Source: Paracoccaceae bacterium
Lineage (GTDB): Bacteria > Pseudomonadota > Alphaproteobacteria > Rhodobacterales > Rhodobacteraceae
NCBI GenBank assembly: GCA_026989355.1
Contig: JALSJM010000001.1
Span: 1 to 64,000, forward strand
Direction of reading: 5' to 3'
Length of the DNA stretch: 64,000 nucleotides
Of this stretch, positions 1 through 18,506 are shown piece after piece. Under the pieces are notes generated by a model. That model had not been told where the DNA came from, made no database searches, and saw only the letters and a program-made list of their open reading frames with translations. Within the stretch, counting starts at the first letter, position 1, and every line of letters starts with the position of its first letter. Position numbers and translations under genes: made by a program.

Positions 1-126
<126 letters not shown>

Positions 127-151
127 GCACCGCCTGGTGCTGCAAGACGCA

Positions 152-177
152 GGGGCCCGCCATTCGGCGGGCCCTTT
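152..177 (+). terminator. Rho-independent terminator after tuf
   Basis: An inverted repeat GGGCCCGCC / GGCGGGCCC with an ATTC-type loop, followed by a short TTT run, lies 26 bases after the tuf stop codon. It closes the upstream tuf transcript before tRNA-Trp. Confidence 0.75.
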
Positions 178-479
178 CCCCTTGGCGGTTTCTTCCCCGC
201 TTTCTTGTCGGGGGGCTTTTCCGGGCAATAGTCGGCGTACATGACATGCGTCGGATCTTTTCGGGCTGCCGGGCACAGGCCCCTTTGGCCCGGCACAGAG
301 CCGGCGGGGGCGCTGGTATTGCGACCGGACCGAGGCGGCTGTCCGGCCGTGAGCAGGGCCGCACCCCGGCGCGCCCCTGTTTTCCTTGTGAATGCGCTCA
401 GCTGTCCGTGTTCAGGAGATATGCCCGGATGGTGGCGCGGATATCGCTTTCGGAATCGCCGAGCAGGTGAAAACCGCTC
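178..479. other. Intergenic stretch between tuf terminator and tRNA-Trp promoter
   Basis: About 300 bases with no convincing gene. Plus-strand reading frames here are short and Arg/Pro/Gly-rich, as expected by chance in GC-rich DNA. The only protein-like signal is on the minus strand at 398-508: 36 codons from TTG to TGA with host-like GC-ending codons, ending in a helix-like segment (residues 8-36, containing GDSESDIRAT). It has no good start or ribosome binding site and its 5' end overlaps the tRNA-Trp promoter, so it may be a gene remnant or chance. Confidence 0.5.
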
Positions 480-508
480 TTGATTTCAGGTGGGATAGGG
501 CATAGCAA
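480..508 (+). promoter_or_regulatory. Promoter of tRNA-Trp
   Basis: TTGATT (480-485), a 17-base spacer and TAGCAA (503-508), 13 bases before the tRNA 5' end. It has the same layout as the promoters of the two other tRNA genes in this window. Confidence 0.55.
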
Positions 509-521
509 ACGGACTGGCCGG

Positions 522-597
522 AGGGGTGTAGCTCAGTTGGTAGAGCATCGGTCTCCAAAACCGAGGGTCGGGGGTTCGAGTCCCTCCACCCCTGCCA
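522..597 (+). tRNA. trnW: tRNA-Trp (anticodon CCA)
   Basis: A 76-base cloverleaf. Acceptor arm AGGGGTG pairs with CACCCCT. The D stem is GCTC/GAGC. Anticodon stem TCGGT/ACCGA encloses loop CTCCAAA with anticodon CCA at 555-557. The T arm has TTCGAGT. G is the discriminator base and CCA (595-597) is encoded. Location between tuf and secE is the standard one. Confidence 0.98.
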
Positions 598-662
598 GGT
601 CTGTTTTGCCGGTGATGTCGGTGCGGGGTGCCGGGCCGTTCGGCGGTATCGGTTTTCGTCTC

Positions 663-691
663 TTGAAAAGCATTCGTTTTGGGCGTATCTG
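663..691 (+). promoter_or_regulatory. Probable secE promoter
   Basis: TTGAAA (663-668), a 17-base spacer and TATCTG (686-691), about 34 bases upstream of the secE start. It fits the sigma-70 pattern of other promoters in this window. Confidence 0.5.
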
Positions 692-724
692 CCCAAGGTC
701 CGTATCAATCAGGTATCTGTCGAA

Positions 725-922
725 ATGGCCAAGACCAATCCGCTTCAGTTCATTCAGCAGGTTCGCGCCGAGGCCGCGAAGATCGTATGGCCGACCCGCC
801 GGGAAGTTCTGCTGACCACGATCATGGTATTTGTCATGGCCGCGCTTACCGCGCTGTTCTTTTCGATCGTCGATCTTCTGATCAAGGGCGGATTGCAGAT
901 GATCCTTGATGCGGCCGGCTGA
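725..922 (+). CDS. secE: Preprotein translocase subunit SecE
   Basis: A 65-residue single-span membrane protein, the short one-helix form of SecE. It clamps the two halves of SecY in the SecYEG export channel. An amphipathic stretch (about residues 8-28, FIQQVRAEAAKIVWPTRREV) is followed by one hydrophobic helix (about 30-52). The motif VWPTRRE matches the conserved WP(S/T)R element of the family. It lies between tRNA-Trp and nusG, the usual position. A hairpin with a T run lies downstream (991-1023), so cotranscription with nusG may be only partial. Confidence 0.95.
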   Translation: MAKTNPLQFIQQVRAEAAKIVWPTRREVLLTTIMVFVMAALTALFFSIVDLLIKGGLQMILDAAG

Positions 923-990
923 AAATTTGCCGCCGACAGGCTTGAAATCGGATGGTTTCGGGGCTAATGCGGGCGGCAGCATCACAACAG

Positions 991-1023
991 GCGTGCAATG
1001 ATTCGGGTTGCGCGCTGTTTTTT
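991..1023 (+). terminator. Terminator or attenuator between secE and nusG
   Basis: GCGTGCAA (991-998) pairs over all eight positions (one G-T) with TTGCGCGC (1008-1015) around a 9-base loop. TG and six T residues (1018-1023) follow. This looks like an intrinsic terminator, unusual between secE and nusG, and may lower or gate nusG transcription. Confidence 0.55.
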
Positions 1024-1104
1024 GTTCTGCGAAGGCGCGGTCTGACCGCTTGAAAACACGCAATCTTTTCGGGTTCGCCCGAAGTCTTGAGGGCTGAAGC
1101 AGCT

Positions 1105-1638
1105 ATGGCAAAACGGTGGTATTCGGTGAGCGTTCTCTCGAACTACGAGAAAAAGATCGCCGAACAGATCAAACGCGCCGCCGAAGAGGTGGGCCTTCAG
1201 GACGAGATCGAGGAAGTTCTGGTGCCCACCGAAGAGGTGATCGAAGTGCGCCGTGGCAAGAAGGTGAAAACCGAGCGCCGCTTCATGCCGGGTTATGTTC
1301 TGGTGCGCATGGAGATGAGCGACAAGGGTTATCACCTGATCAACTCGATCAATCGGGTAACGGGTTTTCTTGGCACGCAGGGCAAACCGATTCCGATGCG
1401 CGATGCCGAGGTGAACCAGATCCTGAATAGGGTCGAGGAAGGTCAGGAATCGCCGCGCACGCTGATTTCCTTCTCGGTTGGCGAGAAGGTTCGGGTTACC
1501 GATGGCCCCTTCGAGGGCTTCGATGGCACCGTCGAGGACGTGGATGAGGAAAATCAGCGTCTCAAGGTGTCGGTGATGATTTTCGGCCGGGCAACTCCGG
1601 TCGAGCTGGAATACAATCAGGTAACGAAGGAATCCTGA
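1105..1638 (+). CDS. nusG: Transcription termination/antitermination protein NusG
   Basis: A 177-residue protein. NusG binds the RNA polymerase clamp, suppresses pausing and links polymerase to Rho or the ribosome. The N-terminal NGN domain begins AKRWYSVSVLSNYEKK. A linker precedes the C-terminal KOW domain (from about residue 125, VGEKVRVTDGPFEGFDG), and length matches the family. The ATG at 1105 was chosen because homologues begin at AKRWY; an in-frame TTG at 1087 would add six residues without family support. It is followed by rplK as in most Proteobacteria. Confidence 0.96.
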   Translation: MAKRWYSVSVLSNYEKKIAEQIKRAAEEVGLQDEIEEVLVPTEEVIEVRRGKKVKTERRFMPGYVLVRMEMSDKGYHLINSINRVTGFLGTQGKPIPMRDAEVNQILNRVEEGQESPRTLISFSVGEKVRVTDGPFEGFDGTVEDVDEENQRLKVSVMIFGRATPVELEYNQVTKES

Positions 1639-1742
1639 TTATAACCCCGTGGGAGGTGCGGCGCGCGCGCGTGACCGGCCGGACCACTAACCGCAAGGCC
1701 GCCGGGCGCGCCCGGGGGTGGTGAATGAAAGGAGAAGGCCAG

Positions 1743-2171
1743 ATGGCCAAGAAACTCGCAGGCACGATGAAGCTGCAGGTGCCCGCAGGTCAGGCGAATC
1801 CGTCCCCGCCCGTGGGGCCGGCGCTTGGGCAGCGCGGCATCAACATCATGGAATTCTGCAAGGCATTCAATGCCAGGACGCAGGATCTGGAGCCGGGTGC
1901 CCCCTGCCCGACGATCATCACCTATTATCAGGACAAGTCCTTTACCATGGACATCAAGACGCCGCCTGCGTCCTATTTCCTGAAGAAGGCCGTCAAGGTG
2001 AAGTCCGGTGCGCATACTCCGGGCCGCGAAACCGTCGGCACCGTGACCACCAGGCAGGTGCGTGAGATCGCTGAGGCCAAGATGAAGGATCTGAACGCCA
2101 ATGACATCGAATCGGCGATGAAGATCATTCTGGGAACGGCCCGCTCGATGGGCATCGAGGTGCAGGGGTAA
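1743..2171 (+). CDS. rplK: 50S ribosomal protein L11
   Basis: A 142-residue L11, which forms the GTPase-associated centre of the large subunit with 23S rRNA and the L10/L12 stalk. The N-terminal domain has the proline-rich switch region [16 protein letters not shown], and the C-terminal RNA-binding domain ends in [10 protein letters not shown]. The ATG at 1743 follows GGAGAAGGCC and matches the family start. An upstream in-frame ATG (1725) would place that purine-rich site inside the coding region. The rplA gene follows after 5 bases. Confidence 0.97.
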   Translation: MAKKLAGTMKLQVPAGQANPSPPVGPALGQRGINIMEFCKAFNARTQDLEPGAPCPTIITYYQDKSFTMDIKTPPASYFLKKAVKVKSGAHTPGRETVGTVTTRQVREIAEAKMKDLNANDIESAMKIILGTARSMGIEVQG

Positions 2172-2176
2172 CGGCG

Positions 2177-2875
2177 ATGGCAAAGCTTGGAAAACGCATG
2201 AAGGCCGCGAAGGCCGCCGTTGCCGGCAAGGAAAACGTCTCGGTGGAAGAGGCGGTGAAGCTGGTCAGAGAAAACGCAACGGCGAAGTTCGATGAAACCG
2301 TCGAGATCGCGGTGAACCTGGGTGTTGATCCGCGTCATGCCGATCAGATGGTCCGCGGCGTGGTTTCGCTTCCCAACGGCACCGGCAAGGATGTGCGGGT
2401 GGCAGTGTTTGCCCGTGGCGAGAAGGCCGAAGAGGCGAAGAAGGCAGGCGCCGATATCGTGGGTGCCGAAGATCTGATGGAAACCGTGCAGGCCGGCAGG
2501 ATCGATTTCGATCGCTGTATCGCCACGCCCGACATGATGCCGATCGTCGGCCGTCTGGGCAAGGTTCTGGGGCCGCGCAACCTGATGCCGAACCCCAAGG
2601 TGGGCACCGTGACGATGGATGTCGCCGAGGCGGTAAAGGCCGCCAAGGGTGGTGAGGTGCAGTTCAAGGTCGAGAAGGCCGGTGTTGTCCATGCGGGGAT
2701 CGGCAAGGCTTCGTTCGACGAGAAGAAACTGGCCGAAAATGTCCGTGCCTTCGTGGATGCGGTGCAGAAGGCCCGGCCCTCGGGTGTGAAGGGGGCCTAC
2801 ATGAAGAAGATTGCGCTCAGTTCCACCATGGGGCCGGGCGTGTCGGTGGATCTCGATTCGGCCACCGGCAGCTGA
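2177..2875 (+). CDS. rplA: 50S ribosomal protein L1
   Basis: A 232-residue L1, which forms the mobile stalk that helps release deacylated tRNA from the E site; in many bacteria it also represses its own L11-L1 mRNA. The N-terminal segment is [11 protein letters not shown], and the central signature around [14 protein letters not shown] is intact. Full length for the family. Translation is closely coupled to rplK. A 254-base structured gap follows before rplJ. Confidence 0.97.
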   Translation: MAKLGKRMKAAKAAVAGKENVSVEEAVKLVRENATAKFDETVEIAVNLGVDPRHADQMVRGVVSLPNGTGKDVRVAVFARGEKAEEAKKAGADIVGAEDLMETVQAGRIDFDRCIATPDMMPIVGRLGKVLGPRNLMPNPKVGTVTMDVAEAVKAAKGGEVQFKVEKAGVVHAGIGKASFDEKKLAENVRAFVDAVQKARPSGVKGAYMKKIALSSTMGPGVSVDLDSATGS

Positions 2876-2883
2876 ACCGAATT

Positions 2884-3112
2884 CGCCGGGCGTTCCGCGC
2901 CCGGCGGGTGGCGGGGCCGTAAGGCCCCGTCCTGTCCGAGACGGAGGGCGGGGAAAGGCGCAAACCTTTCCCGGAAGTCCTTCCCGAGATGGGGAACGAG
3001 ACATGAGCGCGGGGTGAGGACCTCGGGTGATCTGGCCTCGGGACCCTGAAACTGGACCCGAACGCCCTGCCGCAAGGCGGGGCATAACCGAGCCGGAGGG
3101 CGCAAGCCCTCC
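2884..3112 (+). promoter_or_regulatory. Structured rplJ leader, candidate L10 autoregulatory region
   Basis: The 254 bases between rplA and rplJ can form at least five stable hairpins in a row. They are 2884-2906; 2911-2930 (GCGGGGCC, GTAA loop); 2951-2972 (GGGAAAGG / CCTTTCCC); 3064-3083 (GCAA loop, one G-T); and 3095-3112 (GGAGGGC / GCCCTCC, GCAA loop). In bacteria studied, the L10-L12 complex binds the rplJ leader and represses translation. This region sits where that element should be. The exact L10 site is not assigned here. Confidence 0.5.
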
Positions 3113-3129
3113 AAACCTGGAGTGAAACT

Positions 3130-3645
3130 GTGGATAGAGCACAGAAAGAGAGAGTGGTCGAGGAACTCGGCCAGATCTTTGAAAGCTCTGGCGTCGTTGT
3201 GGTTGCACATTACGCCGGTCTCACGGTTGCTGAAATGCAGGATCTGCGTCGCCGCATGCGTGAGGCGGGCGGAGCCGTGCGTGTTGCCAAGAACAGGCTC
3301 GCCAAGATTGCCCTTGAGGGGAAGCCTTGCGCAGGCATTGCTGACTTCCTCACCGGCATGACGGTGCTCGCCTATTCGGAAGACCCGGTCACCGCCGCCA
3401 AGGTGGTGCATGCATATGCCAAGGAGAACTCGAAACTCGAGATCGTTGGCGGTGCAATGGGTGAAAATGTGCTTGATGTCGAAGGTGTGAAGGCTGTCGC
3501 CGCCATGCCGTCGCGCGAAGAGCTCATTGCCCAGATCGTGGCCTCCATCGGGGCACCGGCAGGCAACATCGCCGGCGCCATCGGGGCACCGGCAAGCAAC
3601 ATCGCGGGCATTCTTTCCACCTTGGAAGAACGCGAAGCCGCCTGA
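3130..3645 (+). CDS. rplJ: 50S ribosomal protein L10
   Basis: A 171-residue L10, the base of the L12 stalk. It starts at GTG (3130) after CTGGAG; the first residues [12 protein letters not shown] fit the family. The N-terminal rRNA-binding domain spans roughly residues 1-130. The C-terminal helix binds L12 dimers. Near the end an 11-residue unit ([10 protein letters not shown]) is repeated in tandem with a 33-base period (about 3545-3610), lengthening the segment before the final helix. A long structured leader precedes it. Confidence 0.96.
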   Translation: MDRAQKERVVEELGQIFESSGVVVVAHYAGLTVAEMQDLRRRMREAGGAVRVAKNRLAKIALEGKPCAGIADFLTGMTVLAYSEDPVTAAKVVHAYAKENSKLEIVGGAMGENVLDVEGVKAVAAMPSREELIAQIVASIGAPAGNIAGAIGAPASNIAGILSTLEEREAA

Positions 3646-3715
3646 AGCAACAACGAGACCGGCGCATGGGCATCCCCCGGCGTTGGAACACAACTTAAAG
3701 AACGGAAACAGTAAA

Positions 3716-4099
3716 ATGGCTGACCTGAAGAAACTCGCTGAAGAGATCGTGGGCCTGACCCTTCTCGAAGCGCAGGAACTGAAAAACATCCTCAAGGACG
3801 AATATGGCATCGAGCCTGCTGCAGGCGGCGCCGTCATGGTTGCCGGCGGTGCGGCCGCTGGCGGTGAAGCCGGCGGCGGCGAGGAAAAGACCGAATTCGA
3901 CGTGATCCTGAAATCGGCCGGCGGTCAGAAGATTGCCGTGATCAAGGAAGTACGCGCGATCACCGGTCTTGGACTGAAAGAAGCCAAGGAGCTGGTGGAA
4001 GCCGGCGGCAAGGCCGTGAAGGAAGGCGTGTCGAAGGAAGAAGCCGAAGAGATCAAGGGCAAGCTGGAAGCAGCTGGTGCCGAAGTCGAAGTGAAGTGA
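3716..4099 (+). CDS. rplL: 50S ribosomal protein L7/L12
   Basis: A 127-residue stalk protein that recruits and activates translation GTPases. Residues 1-33 form the dimerisation domain. Residues 36-57 form a flexible Ala/Gly-rich hinge. The C-terminal factor-binding domain (about 58-127) contains [23 protein letters not shown] 3716 follows a long A-rich segment instead of a strong Shine-Dalgarno sequence. L12 is needed in four or more copies per ribosome; the hairpin downstream (4140-4169) may separate this level of expression from that of rpoB. Confidence 0.97.
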   Translation: MADLKKLAEEIVGLTLLEAQELKNILKDEYGIEPAAGGAVMVAGGAAAGGEAGGGEEKTEFDVILKSAGGQKIAVIKEVRAITGLGLKEAKELVEAGGKAVKEGVSKEEAEEIKGKLEAAGAEVEVK

Positions 4100-4139
4100 T
4101 CTGCCGGGGTGCGCAATGCGCCCTCGTGTTGGCAATCAA

Positions 4140-4169
4140 GGCAGGAGGCGGGAAATCCCGGCTCCTGCC
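4140..4169 (+). promoter_or_regulatory. rplL-rpoB intergenic hairpin
   Basis: GGCAGGAG then G then CGGG (4140-4152), loop AAAT, then CCCG, G and CTCCTGCC (4157-4169). The stem has twelve pairs with one G-G mismatch. No T run follows. In E. coli the rplL-rpoB gap holds an attenuator and an RNase III site that reduce rpoBC output relative to L12; this hairpin is in the equivalent place. Confidence 0.6.
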
Positions 4170-4352
4170 GAACCCGTCTTGATGAGGCTCCGTTGCTGGC
4201 GGGGTTTGTTCAAGGTGCGGTTCGCGGGATCGGGCGCAGGCCGGTGGGATGGCCTGCAGGAAGGGATCCTGCAAATCCACCGTTTCGTGTGCGGCACGGC
4301 CCTGTTGCCCAGCAGGGGTATGCCCGCGAAAAACTGAAAGGTGACATCTAGA

Positions 4353-8495
<4,143 letters not shown>

Positions 8496-8595
8496 GGCGC
8501 ACAACCGGGATCATCCGCTGATCGATCCCGGGCCGCTTTCGCCGGTGGAAGCGGCTGCCACCTCTCCCCCTTTGTGCCGACATGAGGAAATCAAG

Positions 8596-12885
<4,290 letters not shown>

Positions 12886-12911
12886 CACCCGCGAGCTTGT
12901 GCCTGTCAGGG

Positions 12912-12939
12912 AAGGCCCCGCCAGCGGCGGGGCCTTTTT
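12912..12939 (+). terminator. Rho-independent terminator after rpoC
   Basis: AAGGCCCCGCC, loop AGC, GGCGGGGCCTT, then further T residues. This is a strong hairpin with a T run 26 bases after the rpoC stop. It ends the rplKAJL-rpoBC transcript. Confidence 0.92.
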
Positions 12940-13026
12940 CGTATGGCTCCGGGATCATGGATTCTGATGGATGGCCATCACAAGATCTGCATGGCATATA
13001 CTTCCGGGCCCTGCTAATCGAATCTC

Positions 13027-13914
13027 ATGCACAGGTCTTCCGGCAACATTCATGGCGCGTTTCTGATGATGGGCACGATGGCGGCCTATACGCTGAATGA
13101 TGCCTGCATGAAGGGCCTGGCAGGCCAGCTGCCGCTTTTCCAGTCGATCTTTCTGCGTGGCATCTTGACCACGGCGATCCTGGCCCTGCTGGCGTGGCGG
13201 CTTGGGGCTTTCCGGCTGCGGCCGGGTGCCGATCAGTGGCGCCTTGCCGGCCTCAGGGCTGTGGCCGAGGCTGCGGCGGCGCTGTTCTATTTCAAGGCTC
13301 TGTTCAACATGCCGCTTGTGAACGTGATTGCCATTCTGCAGGCGCTGCCGCTTGCCGTCACGCTGGGGGCGGCGCTGTTCTTGGGCGAGCGGGTCGGCTG
13401 GCGGCGGCTGCTGGCGATCCTGATCGGCTTTGCCGGGGTAATGCTGATCGTGCGCCCGGGGGTGGAGGGATTTACCGTCTATTCGCTCTATGCGCTGGCT
13501 TCGGTCGGTTTCGTCACGTTGCGCGATCTGCTGGTGCGGCGCATGGCACCCGAGATGCCCTCGGTTCTGGTGGCGCTGCTCACCGCCGCCGCAGTGGGAC
13601 TTGCGGGGCTGGCCGGTGTGTTCTTCGAGGAATGGCAGCCGCTTTCCGGCCCGAGCGCGGGGCTTCTCGGACTTGCGACAGCATTCATCGTTGCGGGCTC
13701 TCTCCTGAGCGTGATGATGATGCGGGTCGGAGATATCGGTGTGGTAACCTTCTTTCGTTATACCAGCCTCGTCTGGGCGCTGGTCCTGGGCTATGTGTTC
13801 TTTGCCGAATGGCCCGACAGGCTGACCGTGGCGGGCAGTTCCGTTGTGGTGGCAACCGGGCTCTTCACGCTTTACCGCGAGATCCGGGGCCGGCGGATCA
13901 TGCGGCGCGGCTGA
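13027..13914 (+). CDS. EamA-family (DMT) inner-membrane permease
   Basis: A 295-residue membrane protein with about ten hydrophobic helices in two repeated EamA halves (roughly 8-145 and 150-285). This is the layout of drug/metabolite transporters. The first half starts GAFLMMGTMAAYTLNDACMKG, and the second half retains the charged-glycine loop pattern of the family. The substrate cannot be told from sequence. It stands alone between rpoC and the str operon and likely has its own promoter; TATACT at 12997 could be a -10 element, with no clear -35. No strong ribosome binding site precedes ATG 13027. Confidence 0.85.
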   Translation: MHRSSGNIHGAFLMMGTMAAYTLNDACMKGLAGQLPLFQSIFLRGILTTAILALLAWRLGAFRLRPGADQWRLAGLRAVAEAAAALFYFKALFNMPLVNVIAILQALPLAVTLGAALFLGERVGWRRLLAILIGFAGVMLIVRPGVEGFTVYSLYALASVGFVTLRDLLVRRMAPEMPSVLVALLTAAAVGLAGLAGVFFEEWQPLSGPSAGLLGLATAFIVAGSLLSVMMMRVGDIGVVTFFRYTSLVWALVLGYVFFAEWPDRLTVAGSSVVVATGLFTLYREIRGRRIMRRG

Positions 13915-13953
13915 CAACCTGCCCTTTTCCGCCGGCAGGGGTGGGAGGTGGTG

Positions 13954-13982
13954 TTGACAAGGGGCGCGACTCCCCATATACG
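13954..13982 (+). promoter_or_regulatory. Promoter of the str/S10/spc/alpha gene cluster
   Basis: A consensus -35 TTGACA (13954-13959), a 17-base spacer and TATACG (13977-13982). It lies about 220 bases before rpsL, leaving a long GC-rich leader that may be regulatory. It is the best-matching promoter for the long ribosomal gene series. Confidence 0.7.
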
Positions 13983-14202
13983 GCGCGCACTTGGATGTGG
14001 GGATTTCCCCATTCCTGTATCAGAACTGTAGTGGTCATGATCCGGGCCTTGGGCCCCGATCCTCTGGATACCCACCGCCTCGCCCGCGCAAGAAGGGGGC
14101 GTCGCGGTTTTTGCGCTTTGCCTGTGCGGGGCGCGCTGAACATGGCGGGGGCTGCCCTCCGCGCGACGGAATGAATGTGGTGCAACACGGGGAACGACCG
14201 GA

Positions 14203-14574
14203 ATGCCAACAATACAACAGCTGATCCGCAAGCCGCGGCAGCCCAAAGTGAAACGCTCGAAATCGCTCCACCTCGAGGGCTGCCCGCAAAAACGCGGCGT
14301 GTGCACGCGCGTTTATACCACAACACCGAAAAAGCCGAACTCGGCCATGCGCAAGGTGGCCAAGGTGCGCCTGACCAATGGTTATGAGGTGATCAGCTAC
14401 ATTCCCGGTGAAAGCCACAACCTTCAGGAACACTCGGTGGTTCTGATCCGCGGTGGTCGGGTGAAGGACCTTCCCGGCGTGCGTTATCACATCCTGCGTG
14501 GTGTCCTTGATACCCAGGGCGTGAAGGACCGCCGCCAGCGTCGTTCGAAATACGGCGCCAAGCGCCCGAAATAA
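14203..14574 (+). CDS. rpsL: 30S ribosomal protein S12
   Basis: A 123-residue S12, which lines the decoding centre and monitors codon-anticodon pairing. The streptomycin-related loop [10 protein letters not shown] has K43 and K44, and K88 lies in GGRVKDLPG; both are wild-type, so no classic streptomycin-resistance change is seen. Family length and ends are intact ([10 protein letters not shown] to YGAKRPK). It is the first gene of the long ribosomal cluster; rpsG follows after 12 bases. Confidence 0.98.
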   Translation: MPTIQQLIRKPRQPKVKRSKSLHLEGCPQKRGVCTRVYTTTPKKPNSAMRKVAKVRLTNGYEVISYIPGESHNLQEHSVVLIRGGRVKDLPGVRYHILRGVLDTQGVKDRRQRRSKYGAKRPK

Positions 14575-14586
14575 GGAGAGAGCGAG

Positions 14587-15057
14587 ATGTCCCGTCGTCA
14601 CGCCGCAGAGAAACGCGAGATCCTGCCCGACGCCAAGTTCGGCGACCGCGTGCTTTCGAAATTCATGAACAACCTGATGATCGACGGCAAGAAGGCCGTT
14701 GCCGAAAAGATCGTCTATAACGCGATGGACCGCGTGGAAGCGAAGATCAAGCGCGCGCCTGTCGAGGTGTTCCACGAGGCGCTCGACAACATCAAGCCCG
14801 CCGTCGAGGTGCGTTCGCGCCGGGTTGGCGGTGCCACTTATCAGGTGCCGGTGGAAGTGCGCCCCGAGCGCCGCGAGGCCCTGGCGATCCGCTGGCTTAT
14901 CCAGGCCGCGCGCAACCGGAATGAAAACACCATGGAAGAACGCCTTGCCGGTGAACTGCTGGATGCGGTCAACGGCCGCGGCGCTGCCGTGAAGAAGCGC
15001 GAAGATACTCACAAGATGGCAGAGGCCAACAAGGCCTTCAGCCATTATCGCTGGTAA
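14587..15057 (+). CDS. rpsG: 30S ribosomal protein S7
   Basis: A 156-residue S7, the primary organiser of the 3' major domain of 16S rRNA and a neighbour of the E-site tRNA. It begins [18 protein letters not shown] and carries the conserved region [18 protein letters not shown]. In other bacteria S7 represses its own str operon. ATG 14587 follows AAGGAGAGAGCG, a strong ribosome binding site. Confidence 0.98.
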   Translation: MSRRHAAEKREILPDAKFGDRVLSKFMNNLMIDGKKAVAEKIVYNAMDRVEAKIKRAPVEVFHEALDNIKPAVEVRSRRVGGATYQVPVEVRPERREALAIRWLIQAARNRNENTMEERLAGELLDAVNGRGAAVKKREDTHKMAEANKAFSHYRW

Positions 15058-15081
15058 CCCTCAGCTACAGGCCCGGAAAAA

Positions 15082-17199
15082 ATGGCACGCGAATATCCCC
15101 TCGAACGATACCGCAACTTCGGTATCATGGCCCACATTGATGCCGGCAAGACCACCGTTACCGAACGGATTCTCTATTATACCGGCAAAAGCCACAACAT
15201 CGGCGAGGTGCATGACGGCGCCGCCACGATGGACTGGATGGAACAGGAGCAGGAGCGGGGTATTACCATTACCTCGGCCGCGACGACCACTTTCTGGGAG
15301 CGCACCGAGGATGGAAAATCGGCCCAGACGCCCAAGCACCGCCTGAATATCATCGACACCCCCGGCCACGTGGATTTCACCATCGAGGTGGAGCGTTCGC
15401 TTGCCGTTCTCGATGGCGCCGTTGCCGTGCTTGATGCCAATGCGGGCGTCGAGCCGCAGACCGAAACCGTCTGGCGTCAGGCCGATCGCTACAAGGTGCC
15501 GCGCATCGTGTTCGTCAACAAGATGGACAAGATCGGTGCCGATTTCTTCAACTGCGTTCACATGATCAAGGATCGCACCGGCGCCACCCCGGCCCCGGTG
15601 CAGATTCCGATCGGTGCCGAGAACGATCTCGAGGGCATCGTTGATCTGATCACCATGGAAGAATGGGTCTGGAAGGGCGACGATCTTGGTGCAAGCTGGA
15701 AGCGTGGCCCTGTGCGCGACAGCCTGAAGGATCAGGCCGAGGAATGGCGTGGCAAGCTCATCGAAACCGCCGTCGAGATGGACGACGATGCGATGGAAGC
15801 CTATCTCGAAGGCGAAGAGCCCGATGTCGAAACCCTGCGCCGGCTGATCCGCAAGGGGGCGCTCGAGATGGCCTTCGTGCCGGTTCTGTGCGGCTCGGCC
15901 TTCAAGAACAAGGGCGTGCAGCCGCTGCTGAATGCGGTGATCGATTATCTTCCCGGCCCGCTCGACGTGCCGGCCTACATGGGCTTCGAGCCGGGCGACG
16001 AGAGCGAAACCCGTAACATCGCCCGCCGTGCAGATGATGACGATCCGTTCTCGGCGCTGGCATTCAAGATCATGAACGATCCTTTCGTGGGCTCGCTCAC
16101 CTTCACCCGCATCTATTCGGGCACGCTCGCCAAGGGCGATCAGATCCTGAACTCGACCAAGGGCAAGAAAGAGCGTATCGGCCGCATGATGATGATGCAC
16201 TCGAACAATCGTGAAGAGATCGAGGAGGCATTCGCCGGCGACATCATCGCGCTGGCAGGGCTCAAGGATACGACCACCGGCGATACGCTGTGCGATCCGA
16301 AGGCACCGGTGGTGCTCGAAACCATGACCTTCCCCGATCCGGTGATCGAGATCGCGGTGGAGCCGAAGTCCAAGGCCGATCAGGAGAAGATGAGCCAGGG
16401 CCTTGCGCGCCTGGCCGCCGAGGATCCTTCGTTCCGCGTGGAAACCGATCTTGAATCGGGTCAGACGATCATGAAGGGGATGGGCGAGCTGCACCTCGAT
16501 ATCCTGGTTGATCGCCTGAAGCGCGAATTCAAGGTAGAGGCCAATATCGGTGCGCCCCAGGTGGCCTATCGTGAAACCATCAGCCACAAGACCGAAGTGG
16601 ATTACACCCACAAGAAGCAGACGGGCGGTTCGGGCCAGTTCGCCCGTGTCAAGCTTGAGATCGAGCCCACCGAGCCCGGCGAAGGCTACAGTTTCGAAAG
16701 CCGGATCGTGGGCGGTGCGGTGCCGAAGGAATACATCCCCGGTGTCGAAAAGGGGATACAGTCGGTGATGGACAGCGGCCCGCTGGCCGGTTTCCCGGTG
16801 ATCGATTTCAAGGTGGCGCTGGTGGATGGCGCCTATCATGACGTGGACTCTTCGGTCCTCGCCTTCGAGATTGCCGCACGTCAGGCCATGCGCGAGGGTA
16901 TCAAGAAGGCCGGGCCGAAGCTTCTGGAGCCGATCATGAAGGTCGAGGTGGTGACGCCGGAGGAATATACCGGCAATATCATCGGCGATCTCACCAGCCG
17001 GCGCGGCCAGGTGCAGGGTCAGGAAACCCGGGGCAATGCGATCGTGATCAACGCCTTCGTGCCGCTGGCCAACATGTTCGGCTATATCAATACCCTGCGC
17101 TCCATGTCCTCGGGGCGGGCGAACTTCACCATGCTGTTCGACCATTACGAGCCGGTGCCGCAGAACATCGCGGAAGAAATTCAGGCGAAATACGCCTAA
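15082..17199 (+). CDS. fusA: Elongation factor G
   Basis: A 705-residue translocation GTPase. G1 AHIDAGKTT is near residues 17-25, G2 is in the RGITI segment, and G3 DTPGHVDF, G4 NKMDK and the later domains II-V are all present. It moves tRNA and mRNA through the ribosome after peptide transfer. It lies in the canonical order rpsG-fusA-tuf. Codon use is GC-ending, in contrast to the tuf gene that follows. Confidence 0.98.
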   Translation: MAREYPLERYRNFGIMAHIDAGKTTVTERILYYTGKSHNIGEVHDGAATMDWMEQEQERGITITSAATTTFWERTEDGKSAQTPKHRLNIIDTPGHVDFTIEVERSLAVLDGAVAVLDANAGVEPQTETVWRQADRYKVPRIVFVNKMDKIGADFFNCVHMIKDRTGATPAPVQIPIGAENDLEGIVDLITMEEWVWKGDDLGASWKRGPVRDSLKDQAEEWRGKLIETAVEMDDDAMEAYLEGEEPDVETLRRLIRKGALEMAFVPVLCGSAFKNKGVQPLLNAVIDYLPGPLDVPAYMGFEPGDESETRNIARRADDDDPFSALAFKIMNDPFVGSLTFTRIYSGTLAKGDQILNSTKGKKERIGRMMMMHSNNREEIEEAFAGDIIALAGLKDTTTGDTLCDPKAPVVLETMTFPDPVIEIAVEPKSKADQEKMSQGLARLAAEDPSFRVETDLESGQTIMKGMGELHLDILVDRLKREFKVEANIGAPQVAYRETISHKTEVDYTHKKQTGGSGQFARVKLEIEPTEPGEGYSFESRIVGGAVPKEYIPGVEKGIQSVMDSGPLAGFPVIDFKVALVDGAYHDVDSSVLAFEIAARQAMREGIKKAGPKLLEPIMKVEVVTPEEYTGNIIGDLTSRRGQVQGQETRGNAIVINAFVPLANMFGYINTLRSMSSGRANFTMLFDHYEPVPQNIAEEIQAKYA

Positions 17200-17252
17200 T
17201 CGGATCGGGGTGCGGCCGGGCCGCCCCCCTCAACCAAAGACAGGAGGCCATC

Positions 17253-18428
<1,176 letters not shown>

Positions 18429-18445
18429 GGAACTCAGGGTTCGAC

Positions 18446-18473
18446 GTGGGGCGGGGAATGATCTTCGCTCCAC
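18446..18473 (+). promoter_or_regulatory. tuf-rpsJ intergenic hairpin
   Basis: GTGGGGCG (18446-18453) pairs with CGCTCCAC (18466-18473) over eight positions with one G-T. No T run follows. It lies 33 bases before rpsJ, where the S10-operon leader would be; its role is unknown. Confidence 0.35.
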
Positions 18474-18506
18474 CTATCAACTCCAACGCCGCGAAAGGCC
18501 AACAAG

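Noticed and set aside
241-483. Plus-strand open frames in the gap after the first tuf
   Set aside because: They are Arg/Pro/Gly-rich with no ribosome site or family likeness, and run through the tRNA-Trp promoter region.
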